From: Augochlora pura | Taxonomy: Eukaryota; Arthropoda; Insecta; Hymenoptera; Halictidae | DNA: 64,000 bases | NCBI RefSeq assembly: GCF_028453695.1 | Contig: NC_135778.1 | Location: 10,352,244-10,416,243, forward strand | Reading direction: 5' to 3' | Shown here: piece by piece, positions 1 through 11,744 of the stretch | How the letters are laid out: the number at the start of each line of letters is the position of its first letter | How positions within the stretch are numbered: the stretch's first letter is position 1 | Made by a program: the position numbers and the translations under genes | Notes under the pieces: generated by a model | Told to the model about the DNA's origin: nothing | The model's input: the letters and a program-made list of their open reading frames with translations, nothing else | The model's database searches: none

Positions 1-930
1 TTAAAAACGGTATTGCGTTTGAAAAGAGGTTGTCACTGAAGACGTTTCACCATTTATATTGGCAGCTTCATAAAGTAAACTGTTTCGAAATGCTAAATGT
101 GAAACCATGCATTTTTAATCATAGTAAGTTCGACGTCAAACACGCGACACTAACTCGCCAATTTGGCAGAAAATCAGGTGAGTTTACATTCCAACTCGGA
201 GTACGTTGAACAACAATTGTTAACGTTTAAACTATTCTAATTTCGTAGAAGCAGATACTGGAATAGCAATTCCGGAATCTTTTCAACGATTGTTTATTCT
301 TGTGTAAGATACGGTGTTCAAAGAACAATAAGAACGTGGAAAGGGCGAGTTTGTATGTCCAGAAGCGCAAATGCGTTTCGAAGGACCGAAGAAAGGTCGG
401 AATATCAGACGGTTCTTGATGCCAAGCAAGGTCCCCGGAGAAATTCGCGCAGTTTGTACATTAACAGCGGCGGAAATGCAATTATCATTCGGCGCCGCTC
501 GAGGAGGAAGTTCTCCCCGGGACCGGTAGAGAATTCCATGCAACTAACCACTCTCCCGTCCCGTTCAGTTTTTATTTATACGGTGTTCCTCCGGCGAAGC
601 TACCCAGGTTTTCCCGCTCGTTACTCGAGTACCTCCCTCGTGAATCGAATTATCCTCTGTTCGAGCGCACGAGAAAACAGAGGAGGAGAGGCGTGCCGTT
701 TATGACCGCTTTCCCCGATTATTGCTACTTCTGGGAGCTTTCGTCTTATTAGCGCATTCACGAGCGTTTTTCCTTTCTCATTGCCATCATTCTCTCTACG
801 GGTTTTCAAGTCTCGGTGGTTTTAATGTCGGAAAGGGAATGTCAATTTACTCTATCGTGTTTCGTACACTCTGCTTTCCTCTTCGTTTCTGGTTCCGTTC
901 TTCGAATCACTTTATTGTTTGTGACACACT
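1..930. other. Non-coding start of window, mixed composition
   Basis: AT-rich to about 280, then a moderately GC-rich patch to about 720. Short frames on both strands overlap one another and show no recognisable domain, so I call no gene. No transposon end is visible before position 931. Confidence 0.5.
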
Positions 931-1173
931 TTAACACGTTGACTGCCGACTATCAACCACTAAAATGCTTACACGGTTAAAACAATTTAATTAATTACAG
1001 CGAAGCTAGAAAGTTAATATTTATCATAAGGGACGGTATTAGAACTCTTTCGCATTCGAAACATTCTAGTCAAATTCAATTTATTCAAATATATTACAAT
1101 AAAAATGAATTTTCAAGATTGGTAAAAAATTAGTGTCACCCATATTTGGGTGACGCGGCCTTCAACGTGTTAA
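931..1173 (+). mobile_element. TTAA-flanked MITE, family A copy 1
   Basis: A 243-bp non-autonomous element. It begins TTAACACGTTGACTGCCG and ends CGGCCTTCAACGTGTTAA, so the ends are inverted repeats sharing TTAACACGTTGA. The right subterminal part holds a short hairpin around GTCACCCATATTTGGGTGAC (about 1136-1155). A second copy of exactly the same length lies at 10897-11139 and a degraded third near 52975-53215. TTAA at both ends is the target-site duplication known for piggyBac, so mobilisation by a piggyBac-type transposase is inferred. It has no coding capacity. Confidence 0.8.
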
Positions 1174-1216
1174 ATGTTTTCACGAAGCTATTATGATTAT
1201 GTAGTTACAAATTTAT

Positions 1217-1449
1217 TTAACCGGTTAGATGCTACAGGCTTTTTGAAAAGTGTATTTAAAGTGGCTTTATGATGTAGAATTGAATTGTAATGAAATCACG
1301 GCTCCATTTTTTAATTTCACTATTAAATTTTATTTATTCGTTTAACTTAACCAACTTGCTATACATTGCCGAGTATACTCGTCATAACACAAAATGTTGC
1401 GATTTTTTTTCGCGAAGAGTATACTCGTAAAAAATAATTAACTGGTTAA
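1217..1449 (+). mobile_element. TTAA-flanked MITE, family B copy 1
   Basis: About 233 bp. The left end starts TTAACCGGTTAG and the right end finishes TAACTGGTTAA, an inverted pair. The right half carries two copies of AGTATACTCGT, the family signature. Related copies lie at 22845-23090, about 11500-11744 and 27549-27634. It sits 44 bp after the family A copy and 138 bp before a family E copy, forming a small cluster of different elements. Confidence 0.7.
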
Positions 1450-1586
1450 CCTTGTTTTGTTACTACAGATCCTTTTTTATTTCTGTTTCAGTACTTTTCA
1501 TGGAGTAAAATGGTTTGTGACCAAGTTTCGATCATTCTTTGGAAATGGAAATATGTTGCCCTAATTTGAAGCTTATTATGAAATTT

Positions 1587-1789
1587 TTAATCTCTTCAGA
1601 GATACTGCCACGTATGTGTACGTTTAGTTTTCTTAAAATTACAATTATTCAAAGTGCAAAGACAATAAGGATCACTTGAAAAACTATTGGAAAAAACCTC
1701 ATCGATTGAAATGGAATTGACGATAAATAAAAAAGAAAAAATGAAATAGATTGTTCCCTACTATAAAAAGTCATCCTTGAAGAGGTTAA
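1587..1789 (+). mobile_element. TTAA-flanked MITE, family E copy 1
   Basis: A 203-bp element from TTAATCTCTTCAGAGATAC to CATCCTTGAAGAGGTTAA; the ends are imperfect inverted repeats bounded by TTAA. The core contains ACGTATGTGTACGTTTAG followed by TTTTCTTAAAATTA, which is repeated in the copies at 37067-37259 (same strand) and 45927-46152 (opposite strand). It is non-coding, and piggyBac-type mobility is inferred from TTAA. Confidence 0.8.
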
Positions 1790-2164
1790 TTAAACGGTAC
1801 AATCTTCTTTGATATAGTTTAATTATATTCATTGTCTGCGTCAAATTGTTCGAAATTATTTCAAGCGCCTAAATTATTATTAACATTTCTTTCCTATCTT
1901 CTCTTTACTTTCAAAGAGATTGATTCATTTATTAATACTTACGTCAATGCTCACGGATGGTTTACGTAACAAAGTTCATTTCTCTTCAATTCTTCGGCCG
2001 AAAGGAAATCTGGAAGATCTTTCCAGCCAAGCCATAACCCCAATATACCTCAGCCATAAACTATACTTTGCTTCCCACTCAGACAAAGCGTGGCAATTCC
2101 AAAAAATCTAAATGGCGCAGAGTTCGTTTGAGCAGCCGAGAAATTTAAGAGCATCATGAAACTA

Positions 2165-2306
2165 TGAAGTACGCAGCAGCAGCAGCGGCAGCAGCAGCAG
2201 CAGTATGGCGGATTGCAATCAAGCGGAGTCGACAAGGAACAATTTATCGGCAAGGATCTAGCGCCCGAGGATCCACGGAGGAGGCTCTGTAGGCAGGGTC
2301 GTTCGT
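2165..2306 (+). other. CAG-repeat segment, possible polyglutamine exon fragment
   Basis: An interrupted CAG repeat (2173-2203) is followed by about 100 bases open in one frame, giving a glutamine run, then Tyr-Gly-Gly and about 30 mixed residues ending near a GTAAGT donor-like hexamer at 2305. A stop codon lies just upstream in that frame and no good acceptor is visible. A second frame reads a polyalanine run. I do not recognise the peptide; a plain trinucleotide repeat is the likelier explanation. Confidence 0.15.
2173..2203 (+). repeat. Interrupted (CAG)n microsatellite
   Basis: Ten GCA/CAG units, with one CGG interruption in the middle. Visible directly in the sequence. Confidence 0.9.
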
Positions 2307-2880
2307 AAGTAAATTATTCGTAATAAATGAGCGCGCGTCCTCGAGTGTCTACATCCCGGAGACATTCGTTTACTCTTAATTAATGATCCGCCGGCAAGAC
2401 GGCGGGATTAATTGCGCGCAATCAGATCTCGATAATTAATTGGCCGGGGTGTTCCTGGCCACTTTATTTCGCGTTTCACGGGGATGGACGTTTAATGCCG
2501 AGCGGCGCGAGCTGCGCACGAAACATGGGACCGGGTAAAAATTATTCTCGCGGAGCGTTTACGCGCGGTACGCTCGTAAAACCGCTCGTATCCGCGCCGA
2601 CGGCCCACCGGTCGGCTCTCGAACAGTTCTCGATTAATCGGGGGCCCCCGGTCGGGAGCAATCAGAGCCTTCCTTCTTCGATCGGCTGGCCTCGTTAACC
2701 GGTTCCAGACAAACGCAGATAGAGACGCTACAAATTACAATGGTGTCGGTGTAATTGATCGAATCGCTCGGCGAATGCCGAGATTACGCGGCTGCGGGCC
2801 CGTACCGGGCCGAATTCAAGGGCTCGGGGACCCTTCGAAAGGATGACGCAAGAACTTTTTCACGGAACGTTCGCTGACAA
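2290..2880. other. GC-rich island without a recognisable gene
   Basis: A CpG-rich stretch between AT-rich flanks. The only open frames are short and have no recognisable domain. Its left part has several TAAT cores (see 2376-2442). Confidence 0.4.
2376..2442. promoter_or_regulatory. Cluster of homeodomain-type TAAT cores
   Basis: Within 67 bases there are TTAATTAATGAT, GGATTAATTG and ATAATTAATTGG, set in otherwise GC-rich DNA. TAATTA and TAATTG are typical homeodomain-binding cores. An enhancer role is inferred only; such short motifs also arise by chance. Confidence 0.2.
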
Positions 2881-3165
2881 ATTTTTTGCAAGTATCATCC
2901 ATGCTTACAATAATGTAAAACCAAGTAAGAGAGTATTTTTGAGTAAATGTCTATAAAATAAACTTATAAGAATAATGAAATATAACAATAAAATTTTATC
3001 AACGTGCTGTTCAAAAATCGAATATTATATCATAAAAGTCACAAACAAATTCTCTGTGAATATTTAAAATGAAAGAGGTAATGAAAGAAATGTGCTTCGA
3101 AATTCTGTCGACAAAATGAACTTCCGAAACTGTACCATAGTAGCAAAAAATCAAATGTTATACTA

Positions 3166-3300
3166 TTAACTTCTTAATACACGTGTATTTCCATCTATGT
3201 CTGTCATTTCAGAAACAATAAAGAAAGTTATAAAGTTTATACGGATCAAAAATTTGCCTTGTTTAGTTAGTATGCCCATGGCAAGTTATTAAGGAGTTAA
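3166..3300 (+). mobile_element. Short TTAA-flanked MITE, family H
   Basis: A 135-bp element with inverted ends: TTAACTTCTTAATAC at left and GTTATTAAGGAGTTAA at right, bounded by TTAA. It is the shortest family in the window and I see no second copy. Confidence 0.55.
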
Positions 3301-4469
3301 ACAATAGTTTAACAATACTTATAATGTAGCAACTTTTAAACGATTCTATTAGTCCTTATCGTAATAAATTATTTTACGAACAAAAAGTCACAAAACATAT
3401 AAAGGACAAAATAATTCTACTAAAAAATAGTGTCCATGTATTTTAGTGCTCGCTTCATTTACGATCTTCATAACAGTTAAATTTCTTAATTTTCCAAGTC
3501 AACAGATGTTTAAAAAATTATGTAATTTTCATAACCATCGACACGAAAAAAAGCTGTCTTTGTGCGAACCGTGGGAATCTATCGAACCGTTTAAGCTATG
3601 AAAAACTAGTTATTGGAACAATTGCTTGACATTAAAACGAGAGTAAGAAGTGGAGGCCATTATGCGGTATAATTACTATAAAATTACGGAACTCGAGCAA
3701 GCTGCGACGAATATTCTGCTGAAAATATCCAGCACGGTTTCTTCCGCGGCGCCTTTCTCTCCTGTCCGCTCTTGGTTCTATAGGGGGGCACCGTGCTCCA
3801 AGAGAAGCGATATATTACGTAACGCGATGGCATCGCGGTAATAACATCAGATCGTATTCACCGTCTAGGCGAGGAGAACTACGCGAAGATGCTTTATGAC
3901 ACGCGAGAGAGCGAGGAGAAGGTGGAAAAGTCTTTACGAGCTGCTCGCTGCCACGAAAACCGTCTTACCCTCCCACCCATTATTCCGACGACGACGAAGC
4001 CGTGGGTAAACTTCCTACGTAAGAGCAGTCTTTCTCATATCATTGTGCTACCTCCTCCACCGCCCACCACCGATGCTCATTGTGTGGAAAAACAGAGACG
4101 CGCCATTTCCGCAAAAAAGACTCGCGGAACGAGACCTGACATATTCGGTTCGCAATTAGGGATTATCATGCCAATTCTCTTTCTCGTGGTCCTTAATTCG
4201 ATCCAACGAATTTTTCACTGAAAAATGTTTAATCGGTCTTTTATCCGCTGTTGCGTTTCTTCCATTTGATTTGATATGCTTTCGAGGTAGCGTATATATT
4301 TTAATAATATATTTAATCTTTGGTAGCTTATTTTGAGTCTAGATGTAATTAAGAAATTAGAGTATAACGTGAGATTTATTTTCGAATTTTCTGTGAGATG
4401 ATTGACATTATTATTATTTATACTTTATTCGCACAAGGTTTTACTGAAGTACTCAATATATCAAGATTT

Positions 4470-4700
4470 TGTTTTATAAATAGACCCGTGTTGAAGATTT
4501 CATTTATATATAATTTATATATAATTTACTATTAACATGAGTGTTAGTTTGAAGTATTAGGACAATAATTTATAGTTCAAAATAATCCTGATAAAATTTG
4601 AATGATTAGAAATAAACTTATTTCATCTAAACAGAAACAAAACTTGATTCTCCTGTTATCGAAGTCTAAAAATGAGAGTATATGTACAGAATGTGTGAAA
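4470..4700 (+). mobile_element. MITE family D relic
   Basis: Diverged copy. The segment CTTGATTCTCCTGTTATCG (about 4642-4660) and the following TCTAAAAATGA match the core of the intact family D copies at 54317 and 57374. Upstream GACCCGTGTTGAAGATTTC matches their left part. The termini have decayed, so the limits are approximate. Confidence 0.5.
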
Positions 4701-4792
4701 GGTATACGTCACAACTACCATAGCGATATGTCTCCACTTTTGCATCGGTGGAGATGTGTGAAAAAAAATGAACTGTGAAATTTTTCTTCACC

Positions 4793-5041
4793 TTAGCACT
4801 TTATCGACCGGTCATCCGGTCTTAAAAATTTTCGTTTCTATTTTGATTTTATTTATCTCATTAATCGCGAAAGATGTTTAATATTCAAAAATTTATATAA
4901 TAATATTAAAGCTTGTAGTACAATTCAACACATTTATCTGAATAATAGATAACAAATTAAGGGTTACTATAGCAACCGATTCCCAGACTACCGATCGGGG
5001 GGAAAAGCCGATTTATAGGCTACCGGTCGATAAAGTGTTAA
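4793..5041 (+). mobile_element. TTAA-flanked MITE, family C copy 1
   Basis: A 249-bp element. The left end is TTAGCACTTTATCGACCGGT (TTAA mutated to TTAG) and the right end is ACCGGTCGATAAAGTGTTAA; the inverted repeats match over CACTTTATCGACCGGT. The core has a conserved TAATCGCGAAAGATG box and a run AATTTATATAATAATATTA. Copies lie at 12510-12754, 23087-23384 (opposite strand) and 38570-38907. It is non-coding. Confidence 0.8.
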
Positions 5042-6074
5042 AATCAAGGTAGAAGAGTCTCTTGAAACTTAGAATAGAAATCTCTTTCTATTGCAACGTG
5101 GGTTACTCATCGAGAAGAACAATAGCTTGAAAGGAACCATGGAACTTAAGTAAACGCTTTACATAAGGAACGAAGTTAAAGACAATATAAAAATTATGTC
5201 ACAAGTAACCACTTGAAATCGTGGTAGAACCGGCAAAATAAAATACTAAATACTAAATATTTTGTTTTATTCTATATCAAAGAAGAAGTCAAGAAAAAAG
5301 AGTAACATTTTACTTACGGCTTTGTTCCGAGAAAACTGAGTTGTCATATGCGTCAAGTTCACGTAGCTTGTAACATAACGAGAAGTAGAATTGGTATGTT
5401 ATAGCCAGACGCGCCACTTGATTACAAATCGATACTACTATCTTTTTAATTTAATTATTCTCGAAAACAAAACCTTAAATGAAAACACGTTATTTTTTCG
5501 CCTTGTTATTTCGTATAGAATTATGTGTACTTTTTAACATAGTTTATTATGTAAATGGTTCACCTGAGATCTATGGGTCCTTTCAGACCATGGTCCCCTC
5601 AATAAGTATTATACGTTATAAAGATCGTAACATACAATTTTTATACACCCTGTAAAAAAATCTACAAAAATTCATCATTTTATGAGAAAAATCCTTAATT
5701 AATCCTTAATTATTGTGGCCGGTCTATAAAATCGCTACTAATTACATATTCATTCTTACGCATAATTGTAAGAAAAATTGTAAAGAATGGTACACTTTTA
5801 ACACGACGCTACCAGCGACACACATGTGTGATGGCCATTATTTAATACTTGCATCAAATTAATCTTATGAATATAATTATTTGAAATCATAACACATAGC
5901 ATGGTATAGCCTCTCATTGATGACACTTTTATAATATTGTATAAGAAGATATGATGTATCTAATACGATAAATACAATAAATATAACTCAACCGAACTTG
6001 GACTTAAACATGGATGGTCTGTCGGACTGCTAATAGTGATTACCGAAGTTCCAATAAGTATAATTAAAGGTTAA

Positions 6075-6127
6075 AGACAAGGTGTTAGTCAACACAGTTG
6101 CGAAAGAAATTTTAGTGCGAGGGATCG
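6075..6127 (+). mobile_element. MITE family D, right-end relic
   Basis: The stretch GTTAGTCAACACAGTTGCG followed by AAAGAAATTTTAGTGCGAGGG matches the right end of family D at about 57590-57632 (CTAATCAACACAGTT, then AAAGAAATCGTAGTGCAAGAG). The left part cannot be traced. Confidence 0.45.
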
Positions 6128-6289
6128 ACAGTGTACACAGATTTAAGTATAATCAATTCATTTTGCTCTTGAAACCTTATTATTTAATCGCCCCGACTCA
6201 TCTCGACTGTACCTCAATGGAAATTCATTTCAAATAAGTTGCCGCATAAAATTGAATTAGACTTCGCTTGATTGCTTCGGTTGCAATAA

Positions 6290-7440
6290 AACCGTGTCCT
6301 AGTCAAAGGTCCCTGCTTCGCAGCAAGCTGCTTCTGTCAGCGAGTATCCCACAGTTCTAAATGAAGTGAAACAATTGGGGAGTGGTGAATACTTACGAGC
6401 AGCTCGGCGCACGCTCGCCGCGCCAGCAGCGGCGGGGTTTAATATTTTCATTCGGTTCTGGTCGCTCGCCATATCACGCGAATCGCAGCCGGCGAAAGGA
6501 TAGACCGCGATCAATTCAGCAACGTTCACGTTATCAGTCGCGAGGCAGGGGAACTCTTTACGAGAGCCCTGGAAAAGGTCAGGGTTCGTCGGCGCGAACT
6601 TCGCCGCCCACGCTCGTCGAATCGTGCGAAACACCTTCGTCTCGTTTCTCTTATTACTTTTCCCGCGGATCGGTAATTGCGTCGGAAAACTCGTGAATGG
6701 AACCGACACCGCGCGGAACGGAAAAATTGCGTTACCACCGAACGGCAACGTGTGCTGCTCGCTTGTCCCCTTATTAGAAGCACATTTTCAGTTCGCGTGG
6801 GTACCGGGAAAATGACTCGCGATGTAATTACGACGTCAATTATGCCAGGTTTAGAATGGCGAGCGATTTCTATCGGCTGCTCCGGACGAAAACTTTCCTC
6901 GGTTTCTGGTGCAATCAATTCGCTGATTGCCGGCAGGAAGAGAGCGAGATGGAGACAGCGTATGGGGGAGAGAGAGAGAGAGTGAAAGAGAAAGAGAGGG
7001 GGAGAGAGAAGGATCAGGAGTAAATACGAATCTCACGCTTTCGTTCTTAATAGCGGCGCCCTATCGTACGTGTCCGATCGACGGTAACGACTTCCAGAAT
7101 AATGTACGAGTTGTAACTACGGCAACCGGGCTGTGTTTTCTTCGCCTCTTTACCGAGTTATGTCTCCTGCGGCTCTTGTACCCAGCGAATGTCGTTCCGC
7201 GAACGCTGAAATATTTTCTTTTCCCTGCAACAGGCGTCCCTGCGCCTCGGATGCACGCGATTCCCGATGCGGCACTGCGTCAACTCTCGCACACCGCGTG
7301 TCCTTCGTTTTGTAAGTCCACACTTTCGGCAAATGTGTTCGTACAATGCGAAGGAGATGTTCATTCGACTTTATTTCATCGGTCTCTCAACAAGTTGGCG
7401 ACCTCTTCGAAAATTGTCTACCTGAGACGCGTCTAAAAAG
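6290..7440. other. GC-rich island without a recognisable gene
   Basis: Overlapping frames of 60-170 codons are open on both strands, as expected for CpG-rich DNA. None shows a domain and several run through the GA repeat at 6967-7010. I read it as non-coding, possibly regulatory. Confidence 0.4.
6967..7010 (+). repeat. Imperfect (GA)n microsatellite
   Basis: An AG-rich purine tract with interruptions. It accounts for the Ser/Leu-repeat and Glu/Arg-repeat peptides in overlapping frames. Confidence 0.85.
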
Positions 7441-8410
7441 TATACGAGTATACTACCTATTCCAGACATTATATAGAGTTCTTTGTTATAATTATTTATA
7501 TTTCCGTATAAAATATCGAATATTCAAAACATCTTAGAATTTACAAATATACTTTACTTTGCAATAAAATTGCAATTTAAAAATGTTCCATTTAAATTAA
7601 AAATTAAATTGAAAATGTTCTATTTAATTTGGGAGTTGCGAGTCATTTGTGGTATTATTGTTTCACACAGCGCCAGTTTAACATAGTTTAACACATCGAT
7701 TCCGTGTTTTATATTTCGAAATTCGTGATATTATAAAGAATCTTTCGTAAGAAATGATTGAGTAACGAAAGTGTATTGAAATATATAGTCGGAGAGGAAT
7801 TTAAGGTTTGATAGTGAAGAAAAACTACAACTCGGTGACTTGTCATAAGTAAATCCAAGTACGATGATCTTCCATTTTAACTTCAGCATTCGAGCGATCG
7901 TATTTCATTTCTTCACTCGAGAAATTGAATTCAATGAACGGACTTGAAGCATGTGTGCCAGCGTTACTATCCTTAATCTATTCTTATTCATCTGCAGTCC
8001 CATTCATTCAGCTTTCTCAGACTTCATGTACGTTACTCCTATTCCCACTTGATCCCTCCCCCCTTCCAGCATCGGTCGCTTTGTATTCATTCATGTCCCT
8101 CTTAACCTTAGATAGACTCCGGAGAAGGTTTCTCGAGCTAAGTAATTACGAAATATCAGCCGCGATTTCTATCATCTGGAATCTAGAATCTGAAATGTTT
8201 CCTGCAACGTTCGTACAGCCTAAGAAGAATATCATACATTAAATGGTTAAATGGATTTTGTACGGACTCTTGAAACAAAGGGCTGATTTGTAGGTGTTAT
8301 AACGATCAATAATCATTGCTGACAATTTTTGTTTGTAATCAAGTTCACTAAGGATAAGAATGATACAATTTTTCACTCGTGTGAAGCAACAGCTGTTATT
8401 CTAGTTACTA
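7440..8410. other. AT-rich non-coding stretch
   Basis: Low-GC DNA. A 105-codon frame at 7925-8242 is hydrophobic and serine-rich with no recognised domain, and is probably chance. I see no repeat family here. Confidence 0.4.
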
Positions 8411-8924
8411 TTAACCCTTTGCACTTCGCTGCCCCCTCTCTGGGGACATCGTAATTCTGGCATGTCACTAGGATGTCTCCTCTCAGGGGACATTAACTTT
8501 AATTAATTATTATAAAAAATTAACTTATTCCAGCACAACTTTTAAACAAATGCTTGTTTCTCTGAATATTTCTCTTGAAATGGCACAAGAAATCAAATAA
8601 ATATATGATAAAATTACTAAGATATATAGAAAAACTACGCCAAACTAATTATTATTATCAAACATGCACAAATCAGAGTGCAATGTAGGTTGGGGAGTGT
8701 TTCAAAGTTTATTATACTGCACAGAATTATACAAAATGAAATATTGATTTTTTTAGAAATATATAATTCTCGATGTCAACGAATTTGTATGAGTCCAATA
8801 TCATTATAATATGTTACTTGGTTCCAAAATTATACTAAATAATATGAGGGTTCGTAAGTGCTTGTTTCTACAACAAAGTAGCTGGTAGCTAACGTCCAGA
8901 ATGGTTTAGAGTGCAAAGAGTTAA
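8411..8924 (+). mobile_element. TTAA-flanked element, family F
   Basis: A 514-bp element from TTAACCCTTTGCACTTCG to GAGTGCAAAGAGTTAA; the ends are inverted repeats bounded by TTAA. The left subterminal region holds repeated GGGGACAT and GATGTCTCC motifs that can pair. There is no usable coding frame. It is larger than the other TTAA elements, and I see no second full copy. Confidence 0.65.
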
Positions 8925-9389
8925 GATATTGAAGGAAAACAATATTAATATACTCGGCATCATTTACAACAGACTTAACAAAGACTGTTCATCGATAAAT
9001 TACAAAATTGACGAGACGATAAAACGCTTTTCCACTCTTCCAAATAAAATGATTTTAGAAACACTGCAAGGTAATACGATCAACCGCTACTAAACCGATA
9101 AATATAATGCAATTAGAATCGACAAAACACGATAAATAACGGAAGCGAAAATATATAGTATTATATAGTATTATTATATAGTATTAATCGTTAAATTGAG
9201 TGATAAGTTCGACGTACAATTTTTCAATGTCCAGGAAAGTAATGGAAAAATAAAAAAGTACGAAATAAAATTGAAAGGGGCAAGTATCTCTAAATGTTTG
9301 TGACAATCATCCTTACGTCGTGTAAAAGGGTTCGCCCGTAATATTCAGTTATATCAGTTACTAAAATCTGCTAAAGAGTTCAGTTTGTA

Positions 9390-10690
9390 CTAATTTAAGT
9401 ACTCCCATAAAGAGTTGAACGGAAACCGATAGCGTCGAAACCAATTTGAAAAGCTCCGAACAAGAAATACGGACCGCTGCACTGTACATTTACAGTTAAT
9501 CGAACATCCCGGCAGCGGATCCACCCCGCAGTTACCGGCATTATAATACCTTGCATAATCATAGACAAATAGAAAGGCGGGGATGGGCGAGAGTTGATAG
9601 ACCAGTAAGCCGAGTGGCTGGTATTAAACATTTCCAGCAAATCAGCGACTGGTGTTCTGCGCGTCGTCGTTCGGAGATCAATTGAACGGCGGTCATATTC
9701 CGTGGCGGGGCGCCGATCTCGACGAGGGGGTCCGAACACAGATCGGACCGAGCCGAGCGTAACCAACACGTTTCATCGGGAACGAACCAAAAACACGTTC
9801 CTTTGTGCGGATACAATCGGGTGACCGGCCACCCCCGGCGGAATAATTTCAGTTTCGCCGGTCGGTCGGTCCGCCGACCATATACACACGAGTCTGTTCG
9901 TGCGCGAGTATGGGTACCGCGGCTCCCTTCGTCCCCCTCTCCCCCCCCCCTGCCCCCGATTTCATTCCTCCATCCGTGGTCCCCCACCTCTAGCCTGTTT
10001 CTGCCCGTGGGCGGAACCAGGATGGACCTAATAAATTGTTTGTTGTAATTAAATGAGTTCGAGGGAATCGTGTAGGGCGTTTTGGAGGGAACCGGGGCCC
10101 CGAGCGAGGGGCGGGAGGGGGATAGGAACTCTATATATAAAGGAATAAAGATGAACGGCCTATGGATGGGTCGCTATCTGCGCCGCTGGAACAGAAACAC
10201 GCTCGTGCCGCGACAGCCCCTGACAAATGACGGCCCGAGCGGGGCTATTGCCGCCGCCCCAGCAACCCCTCCTCCTCCATCACCAACCCCTCTCTCCGAG
10301 TATCTCTTTCTCTTTCTCCCTCTTAAGCGGTCTCTTTCACTCGCGTGCGCGCGATCGTTTCGCTCGGCTCATCCTCGCGGCGCGGCGTTACGCTCGCCAC
10401 GCACCCGAGCCACCCCCGACCGGGCCCCCATGATTAAACAGGGGGAAAACGAAATTGAGCGGCGAATATTCCGCGGCAAGAGAGATACACCCCCTCTCCC
10501 ATAAACTCTCGATTGGCTGCCAGCGATTCACATCCCCCGAATTCATCCCCGAATACTCGCGAACGCGAGCTGATCCGCGGTCATCGCGGCTCGAGGGTGG
10601 AAAGGGAGTTCTTGATCTCTTTGCTTGAACGAGCTTGTCCGGAATCGTTTGTTTTCAACCCTTAGCTACCACCGCCGATTTGTGAGACCG
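9390..10690. other. GC-rich island without a recognisable gene
   Basis: A CpG-rich block with a C10 run at 9941-9950. Frames of up to 142 codons overlap in several registers and are rich in Pro, Arg and Ser, with no domain. I see no coding signal I would defend. Confidence 0.4.
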
Positions 10691-10696
10691 CGACTA

Positions 10697-10800
10697 ATTA
10701 CTCATTCATTTGTATTGCCCTTGCTGCATGACTAATTAGTCTGTGAGGCTAATTTCTTTCGAATTATAGTATGATGTTCAATTAGTAATTATTATTCTGC
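10697..10800. promoter_or_regulatory. TAAT-core cluster at the edge of a GC island
   Basis: Contains GACTAATTACTC, the perfect palindrome GACTAATTAGTC (about 10730-10741) and CAATTAGTAATTATT within about 100 bases. This fits homeodomain-type binding cores, but function is inferred only. Confidence 0.18.
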
Positions 10801-10896
10801 GAACTTTGTACATTTATAATAAAAATTAATAGGCGAAGTGTAAAATGCTGAGATTTTAGTAGAATTTAATAATGTCATTGCACTATTTTCTACTTA

Positions 10897-11139
10897 TTAA
10901 CACGTTCGTCGACCACAATTAGACACTAAAATCCCCACATAAAGAAAGCAATTTAATTAATTAAAATAAAACTAAAAAGTTCACATTTATCATAGGGGAT
11001 GACATTAGAACTCTTTCGCATTCGAAAAATCGTAGTCGAATTCATTTTGCTTGAGAATATTGCAATAAAAATAAATTTTTTAAATTGGTCAGAAATTAGT
11101 GTCACCCAGATATGGGTGACGCGGCGATGAACATGTTAA
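10897..11139 (+). mobile_element. TTAA-flanked MITE, family A copy 2
   Basis: 243 bp, the same length as copy 1. It starts TTAACACGTTCGTCGACC and ends GCGGCGATGAACATGTTAA. The shared core includes GAACTCTTTCGCATTCGAAA and the hairpin around GTCACCCAGATATGGGTGAC. The ends are more diverged than in copy 1, but both TTAA sites persist. Confidence 0.8.
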
Positions 11140-11499
11140 ACTTGTTGAAAAAAGCCGTCTATGTTTTTTTAATTTCTGTTTCTTATAATGCACTTGGACC
11201 ATTTTTACTTTGCGTAAAGGTCTGCAGTTTTGTAATTATAGAACTTTTTAGAATGAAAATAATTGATTTTAATTTTTTATTTGCCACTTTTAGTTTAGTC
11301 TCAAAAATCATTATTTACCACTGAAATTGACTGATTTGCATCTTTTGTTAAAAAATATATTAATAGTCACACGAAATTGAGATAAATCAAAAATTCTTGT
11401 TACAAAACAATAGATACTGAATATATTTCTTTTACGGAGACAATTTTTGTGCCTTAAATGTCTTTATCTATTTTCGTTCCTTGATTTTGACAACAAAGA

Positions 11500-11744
11500 T
11501 TCAAATTTCATTCGATTTAAAAAAAAAAACGTGAAAGTCACTGTCATTATACAGTATATGTTTGATTTTCTTCGTGCTCTGTTTAAACACAGAACTTTTG
11601 TAAAATGAATAATTCAATAAACAATATAAAAGTATGTATCCTTTTCAATCAGTTAGCTGTCTCCAATGAGTACCTATACTTGTAATAAATGACAAGATTA
11701 CAATGTTATCACTAGTATACTCGTCAAAACTACCTAATTGGTTA
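11500..11744 (+). mobile_element. MITE family B copy 2, left end decayed
   Basis: The right two thirds align with the copy at 22845-23090: TATATGTTTGATTTTCTTC, CAATCAGTTAGCTGTC and the terminal AGTATACTCGTC motif followed by CTAATTGGTTAG. The left end is not clear. The right end directly abuts a reversed family D relic. Confidence 0.55.

Larger units (their letters stand above)
2881..6290. other. AT-rich non-coding block with several MITEs
   Basis: No credible coding frame. Elements recognised inside are family H (3166-3300), two family D relics (about 4470-4700 and 6075-6127) and family C (4793-5041). The rest is AT-rich DNA with no feature I can support. Confidence 0.5.

Noticed and set aside
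126..182. Possible 52-bp exon ending at AATCAG/GTGAGT
   Set aside because: The donor match is good, but the acceptor side is weak, the peptide too short to judge and no partner exon is visible.
5630..5660. TATACACCCTGTAAAAAA, resembling a Tc1/mariner terminus
   Set aside because: No matching second end was found within several hundred bases on either side.
5798..5830. TTAACACGACGCTACCAGCG, possible TTAA element end
   Set aside because: Resembles other family ends but no partner end or second copy was recognised.
6299..6918. 149- and 130-codon minus-strand frames
   Set aside because: Both minus-strand frames and two plus-strand frames are open over the same CpG-rich DNA. No domain.
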